Assembly: GCA_021647705.1 (NCBI GenBank)
Contig: JAKIUF010000003.1
Span: forward strand, 62,001 to 126,000
Length of the DNA stretch: 64,000 bases
Direction of reading: 5' to 3'
Source: Gammaproteobacteria bacterium
Lineage (GTDB): Bacteria; Pseudomonadota; Gammaproteobacteria; SZUA-152
The notes under the pieces are model-generated. The model saw only the letters and a program-made list of their open reading frames with translations. It was not told the DNA's origin and did not search any database. Below, piece by piece: positions 1-7,273 of this stretch. The first letter of the stretch is position 1; every line of letters begins with the position of its first letter. A program made the translations under genes and the position numbers.

Positions 1-76
1 GACGCTTGAGACCTTCAATGGTCAACAGGTGGCGCAGGCGACCGTGTTCATCCAGTTGCAGGTTGCGTCGTTTCAC
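1..76 (-). CDS. pyrB: aspartate carbamoyltransferase catalytic chain, N-terminal fragment
   Basis: Only the first 25 codons lie in the window; the gene continues past position 1. The predicted N-terminus contains LQLDEHGRLRHLLTIEGL, which resembles the start of class-A/Pseudomonas-type PyrB, where a short leader precedes the first helix. The enzyme joins carbamoyl phosphate to aspartate in pyrimidine synthesis. The start is GTG at 76-74, whose GTGA overlaps the TGA stop of pyrR, so the two are probably translationally coupled. The identification rests on this short stretch plus the conserved pyrR-pyrB order. Confidence 0.8.
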   Translation of the reverse strand, partial: MKRRNLQLDEHGRLRHLLTIEGLKR

Positions 77-564
77 GGTGTTTCCACCACTTCCAGTTGT
101 AACGGTTCGGGCCCGGTGAGTTTGACATGTTCGTGTTCGCTAAGTTGGATATGCCTGCCCACCACATCGGCCTGAATGGGCAATTCACGGCCACTGCGTT
201 CGCCCAGCACGGCCAGGGTAACTGTTGCCGGTCGGCCATAATCAAAAATTTCGTTGAGTGCAGCACGAATGGTGCGACCGGTGTGCAGGACATCGTCCAC
301 CAGAATAATGTGTGCATCGTCCACCGAGGTGGGCAGTTGCGAGGGTTTGACCTGCGGATTCATGCCGATGCGTGAAAAATCATCACGGTAAAACGAAATA
401 TCCAGTTGTGCCAGGGGTTGTTTGATGCCGAGTATTTGATGCAGGCGTTCTGCCACCCAGACACCGCCAGTGTGAATGCCAATCATCAGTGTATCTTCAA
501 TAGCGATATCGTGATCGAACTTATGACGCAGTTTTTCGGCGATTTGTGTGATGAGTTGTTGCAT
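73..564 (-). CDS. pyrR: bifunctional pyr operon regulator / uracil phosphoribosyltransferase
   Basis: 163 residues, close to the usual PyrR length. The type I phosphoribosyltransferase PRPP loop is VDDVLHTGRT at residues 89-98, and SFYRDD near 57-62 is typical of PyrR. Family members convert uracil and PRPP to UMP; in Gram-positives they also bind pyr mRNA, and in gammaproteobacteria the regulatory role is less certain. The ATG at 564 lies 2 bases after the ruvX stop, and the stop overlaps the pyrB GTG, so it sits within the yqgE-ruvX-pyrR-pyrB operon. No pyr attenuator is visible upstream because ruvX abuts directly. Confidence 0.95.
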   Translation of the reverse strand: MQQLITQIAEKLRHKFDHDIAIEDTLMIGIHTGGVWVAERLHQILGIKQPLAQLDISFYRDDFSRIGMNPQVKPSQLPTSVDDAHIILVDDVLHTGRTIRAALNEIFDYGRPATVTLAVLGERSGRELPIQADVVGRHIQLSEHEHVKLTGPEPLQLEVVETP

Positions 565-566
565 TG

Positions 567-1031
567 TTACCCTTTTTGTTCCCGCGCCTGTTGCGCCATT
601 AACCAGGATTCCAGAATGATTTTTGCCGCGACCTTGTCGATATCGGCAGCCTGTATCTTGCGTGATTTACCTTTGAGTTCCCGCTCTGCGTCCAGTGAAG
701 ACAGACGTTCGTCCATAAAATGGGCGGGTAAATTGTACCGTCCGTGTAACTGATTCCCAAATCGCTGTGCCCGGTAACTCAATTCGTGAAAGCTGCCATC
801 CATGTTCAACGGCAAACCCACCACCACTTCGTCTGGCTGCCATTGTTCGATGAGTTTGCTGATGGCATTCCAGTCCGGTTTGCCATCATTGGCACGCACG
901 GTGAGCAGTGCCGATGCGGTGCCGGTGAGTTCTTGTCCCACGGCCACGCCGATGCGTTTCAGGCCGTAATCGAATCCCAATAAGGTGCGTACTTTTGCGC
1001 TGTCGGTATTCTTGATTATCACGTGGTTCAC
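567..1031 (-). CDS. ruvX: Holliday junction resolvase-like protein / pre-16S rRNA nuclease YqgF
   Basis: 154 residues with an RNase H-like fold. The first acidic motif is GFDYGLKRIGVAVG at about residues 19-32, VVGLPLNMDGS follows near 70-80, MDERLSS comes next, and IDKVAAKIILESWL lies near the C-terminus and carries the last catalytic Asp. The family matures the 5' end of 16S rRNA and was first proposed as a resolvase. The start is GTG at 1031-1029, whose GTGA overlaps the yqgE stop, a strong sign of coupling. The yqgE-ruvX pair is conserved across gammaproteobacteria. Confidence 0.95.
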   Translation of the reverse strand: MNHVIIKNTDSAKVRTLLGFDYGLKRIGVAVGQELTGTASALLTVRANDGKPDWNAISKLIEQWQPDEVVVGLPLNMDGSFHELSYRAQRFGNQLHGRYNLPAHFMDERLSSLDAERELKGKSRKIQAADIDKVAAKIILESWLMAQQAREQKG

Positions 1032-1591
1032 GCGTGTCCCACTGCGCCGGTCAGCTGGTGAATATCAATGCCGATCAATGCGGCGGCGGCTTCCCAGCGG
1101 TTGTCTATTTCAGTTTCGAATAATAACTTGCTGTCTGCCGGGCAATTCAGCCAGGCGTTGTCACAAATTTCCTCTTCCAGCTGGCCTGCTCCCCAGCCAG
1201 CAAACCCCAGCGCCACCAGACTTTGTTCCGGGCCGTGCCCTTCGGCCATGGCGGTGATGATGTCATTTGATGTTGTGAGAAAGATATTGTCGGTTATCGG
1301 TAGCGTCGCTTCCCACTGGCTGCCCGATTGATGCAAAACAAAACCACGATCCACATCTACCGGGCCGCCACGAAACACGGGTTTTTCTGATAGCGCCGTT
1401 TTGGGGGCTTTGTGTTTCATTTGCTCAATCAGCTCACCCACCGTCAAATCTACCGGCTGATTAATGACGATAGCCATAGCGCCATGCTGATTATGTTCAC
1501 AGATATAAGCGACACTGTGGAAGAAATTGGGATCCAGCAATGTGGGCATTGCGATGAGAAACTGATTTTTCAGATAACCGGACTCGGCCAT
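1028..1591 (-). CDS. yqgE: YqgE/AlgH family protein (UPF0301)
   Basis: 187 residues. The N-terminus contains LKNQFLIAMPTLLDPNFF, then SVAYICEHNQHGAMAIVINQP, the hallmarks of the YqgE/AlgH family. FRGGPVDVDRGFVLH lies in the middle, and GFAGWGAGQLEEEI toward the C-terminus. The biochemical role is unknown; AlgH in Pseudomonas was linked to alginate regulation. ATG at 1591. The stop overlaps the ruvX GTG. It lies 67 bases downstream of the tonB-like gene on the same strand, probably in the same transcript. Confidence 0.95.
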   Translation of the reverse strand: MAESGYLKNQFLIAMPTLLDPNFFHSVAYICEHNQHGAMAIVINQPVDLTVGELIEQMKHKAPKTALSEKPVFRGGPVDVDRGFVLHQSGSQWEATLPITDNIFLTTSNDIITAMAEGHGPEQSLVALGFAGWGAGQLEEEICDNAWLNCPADSKLLFETEIDNRWEAAAALIGIDIHQLTGAVGHA

Positions 1592-1658
1592 GTGTCTAGT
1601 ATGAAGCTAAGCAACAGCAGTCACAAGTTTTTGTTGCGAGTCAGAGGGTGTTTTCCGG

Positions 1659-2573
1659 TTATTTTGCGGAAAATCGCTCACCGGCTTCAAATACCCAGGT
1701 GCGGGTAATCACCAGCTCGTCCACCTCTTTGCGAATATCTTCCGAGAAACGCGCAAAGGGTGCAGCCAGACGCACAATGCGTATAGCGCCGTCATCGAGA
1801 ATTTTATGCCCCGATGACTGGCGGATTTTGATGGATTGAATGCTGCCATCCTTTTTGAGCGTTACCGCCATAATCAGGCTGCCGGAGAGCTTGTTACGCC
1901 GTGCCTCGTCGGGAAAGTTGATTCGGCCAATACGCTCCACTTTTGCACGCCAGGCTTCTTCGTAGCTGGCATATTTATATTCTTTGGTGCGCGCAGAAAT
2001 ATATTTGCGTTTGGGGCGATGGGCAAATACCCGCTGGGTCTGGTCGATCTCGGCGGATAAACGCGCAATTTCCTTGCTGCGCGAGAGCAATTGAGCAGCG
2101 GTGAGATGTTGCTCATGCTGTGGTGTGTTGAGACCTGCTGCCACTTTGCGCTCGGAATTAGCCGTGGTGAGTAATTCCTGCTGTTGTTGCTCGGACTGGG
2201 TGGCAATTTTTGTTTCCGGCACAAATTCCCGTACCTCGCCAGTCTCGCCCGTGGGCACCACAGGCACCTCCTGCGTGGATGGCCGTACTTTTTCTTCCGT
2301 ATCGCCACCCCCTTCCTGATTAGCCTGGGCAAGAAAGTCGGCGTCTTCGATTTCTTTGTCACTACGACTTTGCACCAGGGTCACTTCCAGTCCGAGTAAT
2401 TTTTGCGGCGGTTGAGTGCGGTCTTCACCGCTGAAACTAATGCCAAGAATGATCAGGCTGTGTAGCACGATGGCAAAAAAGACGGTCAAACTGAGGCGGT
2501 CTCCAGTGCTGATTGTGGGGCGCATAGGAGGCCGGACGGGCGGGTGTGTTTGTGTTGCCTGGGCAGTAGCCAT
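1659..2573 (-). CDS. tonB: energy transducer TonB (TonB3-like)
   Basis: 304 residues. A cytoplasmic Pro-rich lead (PPVRPPMRP) precedes one signal-anchor helix at about residues 26-48. A long Gln/Glu-rich periplasmic linker follows, and the TonB C-terminal domain runs from about 205 to 300 (INFPDEARRNKLSGSLIMAV, then ITRTWVFEAG). The linker lacks the long Pro-Lys/Glu-Pro runs of classical TonB. No exbB/exbD lie nearby. In Pseudomonas the gene at this position (tonB3) is needed for type IV pilus twitching, which fits the Pil-Chp operon next door; carrying that role over to this gene is inference. Confidence 0.88.
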   Translation of the reverse strand: MATAQATQTHPPVRPPMRPTISTGDRLSLTVFFAIVLHSLIILGISFSGEDRTQPPQKLLGLEVTLVQSRSDKEIEDADFLAQANQEGGGDTEEKVRPSTQEVPVVPTGETGEVREFVPETKIATQSEQQQQELLTTANSERKVAAGLNTPQHEQHLTAAQLLSRSKEIARLSAEIDQTQRVFAHRPKRKYISARTKEYKYASYEEAWRAKVERIGRINFPDEARRNKLSGSLIMAVTLKKDGSIQSIKIRQSSGHKILDDGAIRIVRLAAPFARFSEDIRKEVDELVITRTWVFEAGERFSAK

Positions 2574-2611
2574 GATTACGGGATCGAGTGTCGTTGCATA
2601 GAATCGGTTGA

Positions 2612-3157
2612 TTATACTGGATTGCCGCCAGATGGTGCGCTATTCAACCGCGCCAGCACGGTGCGGGTCAACAGCCCGCTGACAATTCCCAGCACGGTGG
2701 CCAGTGTCATCAACAGAGGATACAGGGTTAACAAGCCGGAATGCGGCACAAAAACCGCGTAGGCTACCCAGAATTGCCCGCTCATATGCGCTAATGCAGC
2801 CGCCACTCCGTAGCCCATTGGTCCTACGGCCCAGCCTGGAAGCGCACGGGATACGGCAAATAGCAGACCCAGCACAGCGACGCTGGCCAGAGCACCGGCA
2901 GCCGACAGAAAAAACGTGGGTGATAAAAAAGTGCCAATTAAAATACTGCCCACCAACACACGCAGTAGCGACACCCAGGCCGCCATCCGCCAGCCGTAAC
3001 GACACAACACTACCAGCGTCACCACGTTGGCCAGTCCTGGTTTGATGCCGGGAAGGGGACTGGGCAAGGCGCTTTCGGCGATGTGAATAGTGATCGCCAG
3101 TGCAGCAAAACCGGCGATGAGGTAGTCGTCGCGGGTGGTTTGGAGGGTACGGGTCAT
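2612..3157 (-). CDS. Gx transporter family membrane protein (Hpre_diP_synt_I, heptaprenyl diphosphate synthase component I-like)
   Basis: 181 residues, almost all hydrophobic, with five or six predicted helices. The N-terminal region has FAALAITIHIAESALPSPLP and GIKPGLANVVTLVVL, which match the Gx-transporter/Hpre_diP_synt_I family (PF07456). ATG at 3157. The family is often found with NusG domain II and ApbE proteins in clusters for extracytoplasmic flavin-based electron transfer. Here both partners lie just upstream (3469-4904), separated by a 311-base gap that holds a dispersed repeat. A prenyl synthase activity is not supported by any visible catalytic motif, and the transported substrate is unknown. 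Confidence 0.85.
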   Translation of the reverse strand: MTRTLQTTRDDYLIAGFAALAITIHIAESALPSPLPGIKPGLANVVTLVVLCRYGWRMAAWVSLLRVLVGSILIGTFLSPTFFLSAAGALASVAVLGLLFAVSRALPGWAVGPMGYGVAAALAHMSGQFWVAYAVFVPHSGLLTLYPLLMTLATVLGIVSGLLTRTVLARLNSAPSGGNPV

Positions 3158-3188
3158 GATTTTATGTCACTGATGTTACGCAGGTCTC

Positions 3189-3310
3189 AAATGTGAATTA
3201 AGCACTAAAAACATCTGTTTTTAAGAATCACCGGGTATTTAACGCAGAGGCGCAAAGGACGCAGAGAAAAACACTAAAAACGTTGCGCCCTCTGTGTTTA
3301 TAACACACCA
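3189..3310 (-). repeat. copy of dispersed intergenic repeat (reverse orientation), interrupting the redox cluster
   Basis: The stretch starts with GTGAATTAAGCACTAAAAAC, passes through ACCGGGTATTTAACGCAGAG and CGCAAAGGACGCAGAG, and ends CTCTGTGTTTATAACAC. In reverse complement this matches the right half of the copies at 41930-42218 and 58159-58450 (CGTGTTATAAACACAGAGG ... GTTAAATACCCGGTG ... TTAATTCACAT). The rest of the 3158-3468 gap shows no gene. It separates the Gx-transporter gene from the NusG-II gene. Confidence 0.75.
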
Positions 3311-3468
3311 TTTGTCAGTATCACGAGAATATAACCTCTCAATAGACTGGAGCGATTGTCCGATTGAATTCACCGTATGGGTGATATGTTTTCGCCCAAA
3401 ATAACCTGAAAAACGCTTTATCTGCTGCACCTTAGTCGCTCTCGCTACGGTTTAACGGATGCGTTAGG

Positions 3469-3843
3469 TTAAAAACCTATCGCATCAAAACGAGGGTCGC
3501 TGCCCAAAATCTGCAAGCTCACCTTGTTCGGTAGGCAGATGGATACTTCACCACCTTGGCTGAGCCAGCCGGTATGCACACAAAGCTGGTTAGGACAGGG
3601 GGAGTTTACGAAGCGTACCTGACCATCACGTACCTGGATATGACTATGGCCCAGTGGCCCTGGCACATCGAGATCCTGATTCTGAAACAGGTCGAGCCGC
3701 GCCCAGCGTTTGCCGTTCACCAGGACCACCGCCTCGGCACCGTGGCCATCGGCCTGCCAGAACATCATGTACAAACTCACCAGCAGCGTTGCCGCCAGTA
3801 ACCACACCACGGCATCGCCCCGACTGAGTTTTACCCCGTTCAT
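3469..3843 (-). CDS. NusG domain II-containing membrane-anchored protein
   Basis: 124 residues. One N-terminal helix at about residues 11-28 anchors a small periplasmic beta domain of the NusG_II type (DUF1312). The diagnostic CPNQLCVHTGW lies at 83-93 and CLPN at 103-106, so three Cys are conserved. It is not a transcription factor despite the domain name; family members cluster with ApbE and Gx transporters in flavin redox modules. ATG at 3843 overlaps the apbE stop, so apbE and this gene are coupled. The exact role is unknown. Confidence 0.85.
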   Translation of the reverse strand: MNGVKLSRGDAVVWLLAATLLVSLYMMFWQADGHGAEAVVLVNGKRWARLDLFQNQDLDVPGPLGHSHIQVRDGQVRFVNSPCPNQLCVHTGWLSQGGEVSICLPNKVSLQILGSDPRFDAIGF

Positions 3844-4904
3844 AATGCTGCGCTGATGCGAATCTCAAGGTTTGTTTGTTCGTTCTCAGCAGGCGGTATA
3901 AAATAAATACGCTTGCGGATGCCCGGCGTCAGTTGTACCCGACCATCGTCATCCACCAGCATCACGCCACTGACCCCCATGGCACGTGCCACAGGTAACC
4001 AGTCTTTTTCATCTGGGCCTGCTACAAACAGTGCGGTGGCTGCCGCATCGGCGAGATCCGCTTGCCGGGCAAATACCGTCACTGAGCTCAAACCCTGAGC
4101 CGGATAACCGCTACGCGGGTCGATGATGTGGTCATAACGTGTGCCTTGCCAGTCAAAATAACGCTCGTAATCGCCGGAAGTGAATATGCTCTCGTCACCT
4201 TCCACTTCCACTGAAGCCAGGATGCCTGCTGCCCGTGGGTGACGAATGCCTACTCGCCAGGGGCGATCACCGTGACGACCGATGGCACGTAAGTCACCAC
4301 CGGCATTTACCACCGCGTTATTAATGCCTAGCTCGCGTAGCACATCAATGGCACGGTCCACGGCGTAACCCTTGGCGAAGGCACCAAAGTCCAGTTTCAG
4401 TACCGGATTAGCGGTTTGTATCGTGAGACCCGTCAGACGGATATCTTTCATACCGGGGTGCTGGTCAAGAATAGCGCGAATGGCTTCGGCGCTGGGCGGT
4501 GGGCCTTTGGGTGGGTCGTCGCTGGCAAACCCCCACAATGCGGTGAGTTTGCCAATGGCCGGATTAAACAGGCCGTTGCTACGCTGGGATAATTCACTGC
4601 TTCGCTGAATTAATGGCAGAATAGAGGGCGGCAGGGTAAATGATTCGCCGCTGGCCAGTAGCTGATTAACTCGCCCCAGTGGCCCGGGGTGCCAGGCATG
4701 CCAGGCGTTGTGCATGTAATCAAAATCATCGGCCAGACGTGCCACAGCCTGTCGGCCCAGTGTTTCCTCTACGCCCCAAAGTTTAACGTCTACCACGGTG
4801 CCAAATACCAGCAATTGCTCATGATAAGCAACGGGTTTGTGATCACAGGCCGCTAAAAAGGCCAGGATAAATATCAGCAAAATGCGGCTAAATGTTTTGA
4901 TCAT
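3840..4904 (-). CDS. apbE: FAD:protein FMN transferase, lipoprotein
   Basis: 354 residues. A lipoprotein signal ends at LAAC with lipidated Cys20. The ApbE fold shows FGTVVDVKLWG near the N-terminus, LDFGAFAKGYAVDRAI, NAGGDLRAIG, and HIIDPRSGYPAQGLSSVTV, which bears the catalytic His/Asp region. The enzyme moves FMN from FAD to Thr/Ser in periplasmic flavoproteins such as RnfG or NqrC. The start ATG at 4904 overlaps the 3' end of the gshB remnant, and the stop overlaps the NusG-II start. No obvious FMN-binding target protein is in the window, so its substrate lies elsewhere. Confidence 0.95.
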   Translation of the reverse strand: MIKTFSRILLIFILAFLAACDHKPVAYHEQLLVFGTVVDVKLWGVEETLGRQAVARLADDFDYMHNAWHAWHPGPLGRVNQLLASGESFTLPPSILPLIQRSSELSQRSNGLFNPAIGKLTALWGFASDDPPKGPPPSAEAIRAILDQHPGMKDIRLTGLTIQTANPVLKLDFGAFAKGYAVDRAIDVLRELGINNAVVNAGGDLRAIGRHGDRPWRVGIRHPRAAGILASVEVEGDESIFTSGDYERYFDWQGTRYDHIIDPRSGYPAQGLSSVTVFARQADLADAAATALFVAGPDEKDWLPVARAMGVSGVMLVDDDGRVQLTPGIRKRIYFIPPAENEQTNLEIRISAAL

Positions 4905-5296
4905 GCGTTTAATTTATGCTCAATGATATCCATTAGCTGGCCGCGGATATCCAGCCCGTAAAGTGTGTCCAGCTCACGAATACCGGTGGGGCTGGTGACG
5001 TTTACCTCGGTGAGAAAGTCACCGATGACATCCAGTGGTTTAATGATGATGTCGTTGTGTTCGGCCAACGGCTGATCCTGTGGTTCGTCCAGGCTGAACC
5101 CGTCGTTATTGTTGTCGCGCACGGCCAGCTCCCGCAAACGGGCACAGGCTTGCCCGTTATGCAGATACAGATCATCCATTTCCAGATAGTGTGATGCCCA
5201 GCCACGCGCCTGTGCCGCCAGCGCCATAGCAAGGCTGCTGTCTTTTTGTGGTTTGATGGTGGCAATGGGGTCCATCAACAAAGCGAGCGTTGTCAT
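4901..5296 (-). pseudogene. gshB: internally deleted glutathione synthetase remnant (in-frame, 131 residues)
   Basis: The first ~75 residues match the GshB N-terminus (LALLMDPIATIKPQKDSSLA, HYLEMDDLYLHNGQACAR, DQPLAEHN). The frame then jumps to DIIIKPLD, which in full-length GshB lies about 70 residues later, and at once to VIGDFLTEVNVTSPTGIREL, the C-terminal tail about 105 residues further on. Length is 131 against about 315 in the family. The ATP-grasp core (Gly-rich loop, Mg ligands) is missing, so synthetase activity is not expected. The frame is open with intact start and stop, and it overlaps apbE by 4 bases. It sits exactly where full gshB is found in related genomes. It could be a decayed gene with a second gshB elsewhere, or an assembly error. 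Confidence 0.85.
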
Positions 5297-5768
5297 TGAA
5301 TGATTTGTTTGTTTTTAAAGTGCATTGATTAAAAAAACACCACTTTTGTTCTGAAAATAAGTTATAAACGGCTATTGCGATTGGTAAGTGGCATTTTCTA
5401 CAAAAAATTGGGTGATCTTTTAAGTATCCGCGACCCTGGCCGATAGTTTGCATGAGCTGCCCACCGTGCCAATATAGCTTTGAGTGGCAGGGACTTATGG
5501 ATTGTACTTGAATAATGTGATAAATAAACGGGACGATGCCTTTGATTTAACAGGTGAGTTTCTGGCAGCGCACCTTGTCAACGCAACACGCGCATGAAGT
5601 GCCTGACCAGGGAGCATTAATTTCCCGTCAACCCGTAAGGGGTGCGATAATGGAAGTCAGCCTGCAAATGGCCTTTTCCTTAATAATATTCTGGGTTTAG
5701 AAGGCGCGACTAAAACGTAGTGCCCTGAGCTCATGAAAGACTGCAACCCAATCATTAGAGGTGGAGTG
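5297..5768. other. 472-base divergent intergenic region between gshB remnant and pilG, with possible structured leader
   Basis: No convincing gene was found in either direction. The part near gshB is AT-rich and should hold the minus-strand promoter. Within 5560-5640, CTGGCAGCGCACCTT can pair with AAGTGCCTGACCAG across a ~20-base loop, and ATTAATTTCCCGTCAACCCG follows. This would make a folded 5' leader for the pil-chp transcript. I compared it by eye with c-di-GMP (GEMM) riboswitch consensus and did not see the conserved core, so the class is unassigned. Confidence 0.35.
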
Positions 5769-6173
5769 GTGCCGAGCGATACAGAAGAAACCAGCCTGGA
5801 AGGCGTCAAAGTGATGGTCATTGATGATAGTAAAACCATCCGCCGTACCGCAGAAACCCTGCTGAAAAAAGCGGGTTGTGTTGTGGTTACTGCTACTGAT
5901 GGTTTTGAGGCTTTGGCAAAAATTACCGACCAAAACCCGGATGTTATTTTTGTCGATATCATGATGCCGCGCCTGGATGGTTATCAAACTTGCGCACTGA
6001 TCAAAAAAAACCATAACTACAAAAATACCCCTGTGATTTTATTAACCAGCAAAGATGGCCTGTTTGACCGGGCCCGTGGACGCATCGTCGGCTCTGATCG
6101 TTACCTGACAAAGCCCTTTACCAAAGATGAGTTGTTAAGCGCCATAAAAGAACATTTGGCTATGGAACATTAA
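5769..6173 (+). CDS. pilG: twitching motility response regulator PilG
   Basis: 134 residues from the chosen start; a stand-alone CheY-like receiver. VKVMVIDDSKTIRRTAE carries the acidic pair, DVIFVDIMMPRLDG the phospho-acceptor Asp, LLTSKDG the Thr/Ser switch and YLTKPF the Lys. The DDSKTIRRTAETLLKKAGC stretch is nearly identical to Pseudomonas PilG. GTG at 5769 is preferred because AGAGGTGGAG lies just upstream and it gives the family length; an ATG at 5733 would add 12 residues with no clear ribosome binding site. PilG receives phosphate from ChpA and promotes pilus extension. First gene of the Pil-Chp operon. Confidence 0.95.
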   Translation: MPSDTEETSLEGVKVMVIDDSKTIRRTAETLLKKAGCVVVTATDGFEALAKITDQNPDVIFVDIMMPRLDGYQTCALIKKNHNYKNTPVILLTSKDGLFDRARGRIVGSDRYLTKPFTKDELLSAIKEHLAMEH

Positions 6174-6243
6174 TGACATACAAGGTTTAGCGCTTTACTG
6201 TTTCGCATATTCGACTAAATATTAAAATCCGGAGAGGCATTCC

Positions 6244-6609
6244 ATGGCAAACATCCTGATCGTAGATGATTCACCCACTGAAATTCATGTTTTGACTTCC
6301 ATGCTGGAAAAACATGGTTTTTCCATTGCTACGGCCAGTTGTGGTGAAGAAGGCGTGGATAAAGCCAAGACGGGCAAGCCTGACCTGATTTTGATGGATG
6401 TGGTGATGCCTGGTATGAACGGTTTTCAGGCCGCACGCCAGATTTCCTCAGATTCAGAAACCAGTGATATCCCAATTATTATTGTCAGCACTAAAGATCA
6501 GGAAACAGATAAAATGTGGGGTTTGCGTCAGGGTGCGAAAGATTATGTAACCAAACCCGCCAATGAAAAAGAGCTGATCAGCAAAATCAACAGCTTGCTT
6601 GGCGTTTGA
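6244..6609 (+). CDS. pilH: twitching motility response regulator PilH
   Basis: 121 residues, a single receiver domain. ANILIVDDSPTEIHVLTSML is the PilH-type N-terminus, DLILMDVVMPGMNGFQAAR holds the phospho-acceptor Asp, IIIVSTKDQETDKMWGLRQG is characteristic of PilH, and YVTKP gives the conserved Lys. In Pseudomonas PilH is the second ChpA target and acts as a phosphate sink or retraction regulator. ATG at 6244 with GGAGAGG about 8 bases upstream. It follows pilG by 70 bases. Confidence 0.95.
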   Translation: MANILIVDDSPTEIHVLTSMLEKHGFSIATASCGEEGVDKAKTGKPDLILMDVVMPGMNGFQAARQISSDSETSDIPIIIVSTKDQETDKMWGLRQGAKDYVTKPANEKELISKINSLLGV

Positions 6610-6636
6610 TCGTCCGTCATTACGAATATCTGAAAC

Positions 6637-7176
6637 GTGGATAACAAAATACATCCCTTTGATCTCCTGCAAACGCTGGAGGAACAAAGCAAAAATAATG
6701 CAAAGGGTTTACCGCAGCAAATTGAAACCCACACCCTATGGAGTGGCATCGGTTTTCGTCTTGGTGATATTGAGATGGTTGCACCACTTACCCAGGTTAA
6801 CGAGATTTTGCATTTTCCAAACCTGACATTGGTGCCAGGTACTTTGCCGTGGATAAAGGGGCTCGCTAACATTCGCGGCACGTTGTTGCCAATTGTGGAT
6901 TTACAAAATTATCTGGGACAGCCTGCTATTCATTTGCAGCAACAGACACGTATTCTGGTCATTAACCAGGGTGAGTTGATTGTAGGGTTGCTGGTTGATG
7001 AAGTCGTTGGTCTGCGCCATTTTGATCCGGAAGACCGGATAACGCGTATCCGAAAAATGAACCCGGCAATGAAAATACATATTCGTGGCGCATTCAAACA
7101 AAATGAAAAAATCTGGCATTTGTTTGATATGTCCACACTGATTGAAGATCCACAATTTTATAAAGTCGCGGTTTAA
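6637..7176 (+). CDS. pilI: chemotaxis coupling protein PilI (CheW-like)
   Basis: 179 residues with one CheW domain from about residue 35 to 170. SGIGFRLGDIEMVAPLTQVN, PGTLPWIKGLANIRGTLLPI and VDLQNYLG are typical of PilI, which links the PilJ receptor to ChpA. The start is GTG at 6637 (GTG GAT AAC AAA), 28 bases after the pilH stop, with a weak ribosome binding site. The C-terminus (WHLFDMSTLIEDPQFYKVAV) matches PilI ends. Cytoplasmic, in polar arrays. Confidence 0.92.
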   Translation: MDNKIHPFDLLQTLEEQSKNNAKGLPQQIETHTLWSGIGFRLGDIEMVAPLTQVNEILHFPNLTLVPGTLPWIKGLANIRGTLLPIVDLQNYLGQPAIHLQQQTRILVINQGELIVGLLVDEVVGLRHFDPEDRITRIRKMNPAMKIHIRGAFKQNEKIWHLFDMSTLIEDPQFYKVAV

Positions 7177-7273
7177 CAACAAACACGTAACAATAAATTA
7201 AAAATTACACTACCTATAACACACACAGCCTCATACTGAACGCCAAAAATTATGGGGCCAGGAGCCGAGCACG

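Noticed and set aside
3240-3310. CGCAGAGGCGCAAAGGACGCAGAG resembles a tandem repeat or CRISPR-like array
   Set aside because: Units are 7-9 bases and there are no spacers of constant length. The block is the core of the dispersed repeat seen elsewhere in the window.
5400-5730. c-di-GMP (GEMM) riboswitch upstream of pilG
   Set aside because: The conserved GEMM core sequences were not found, only a generic stem.
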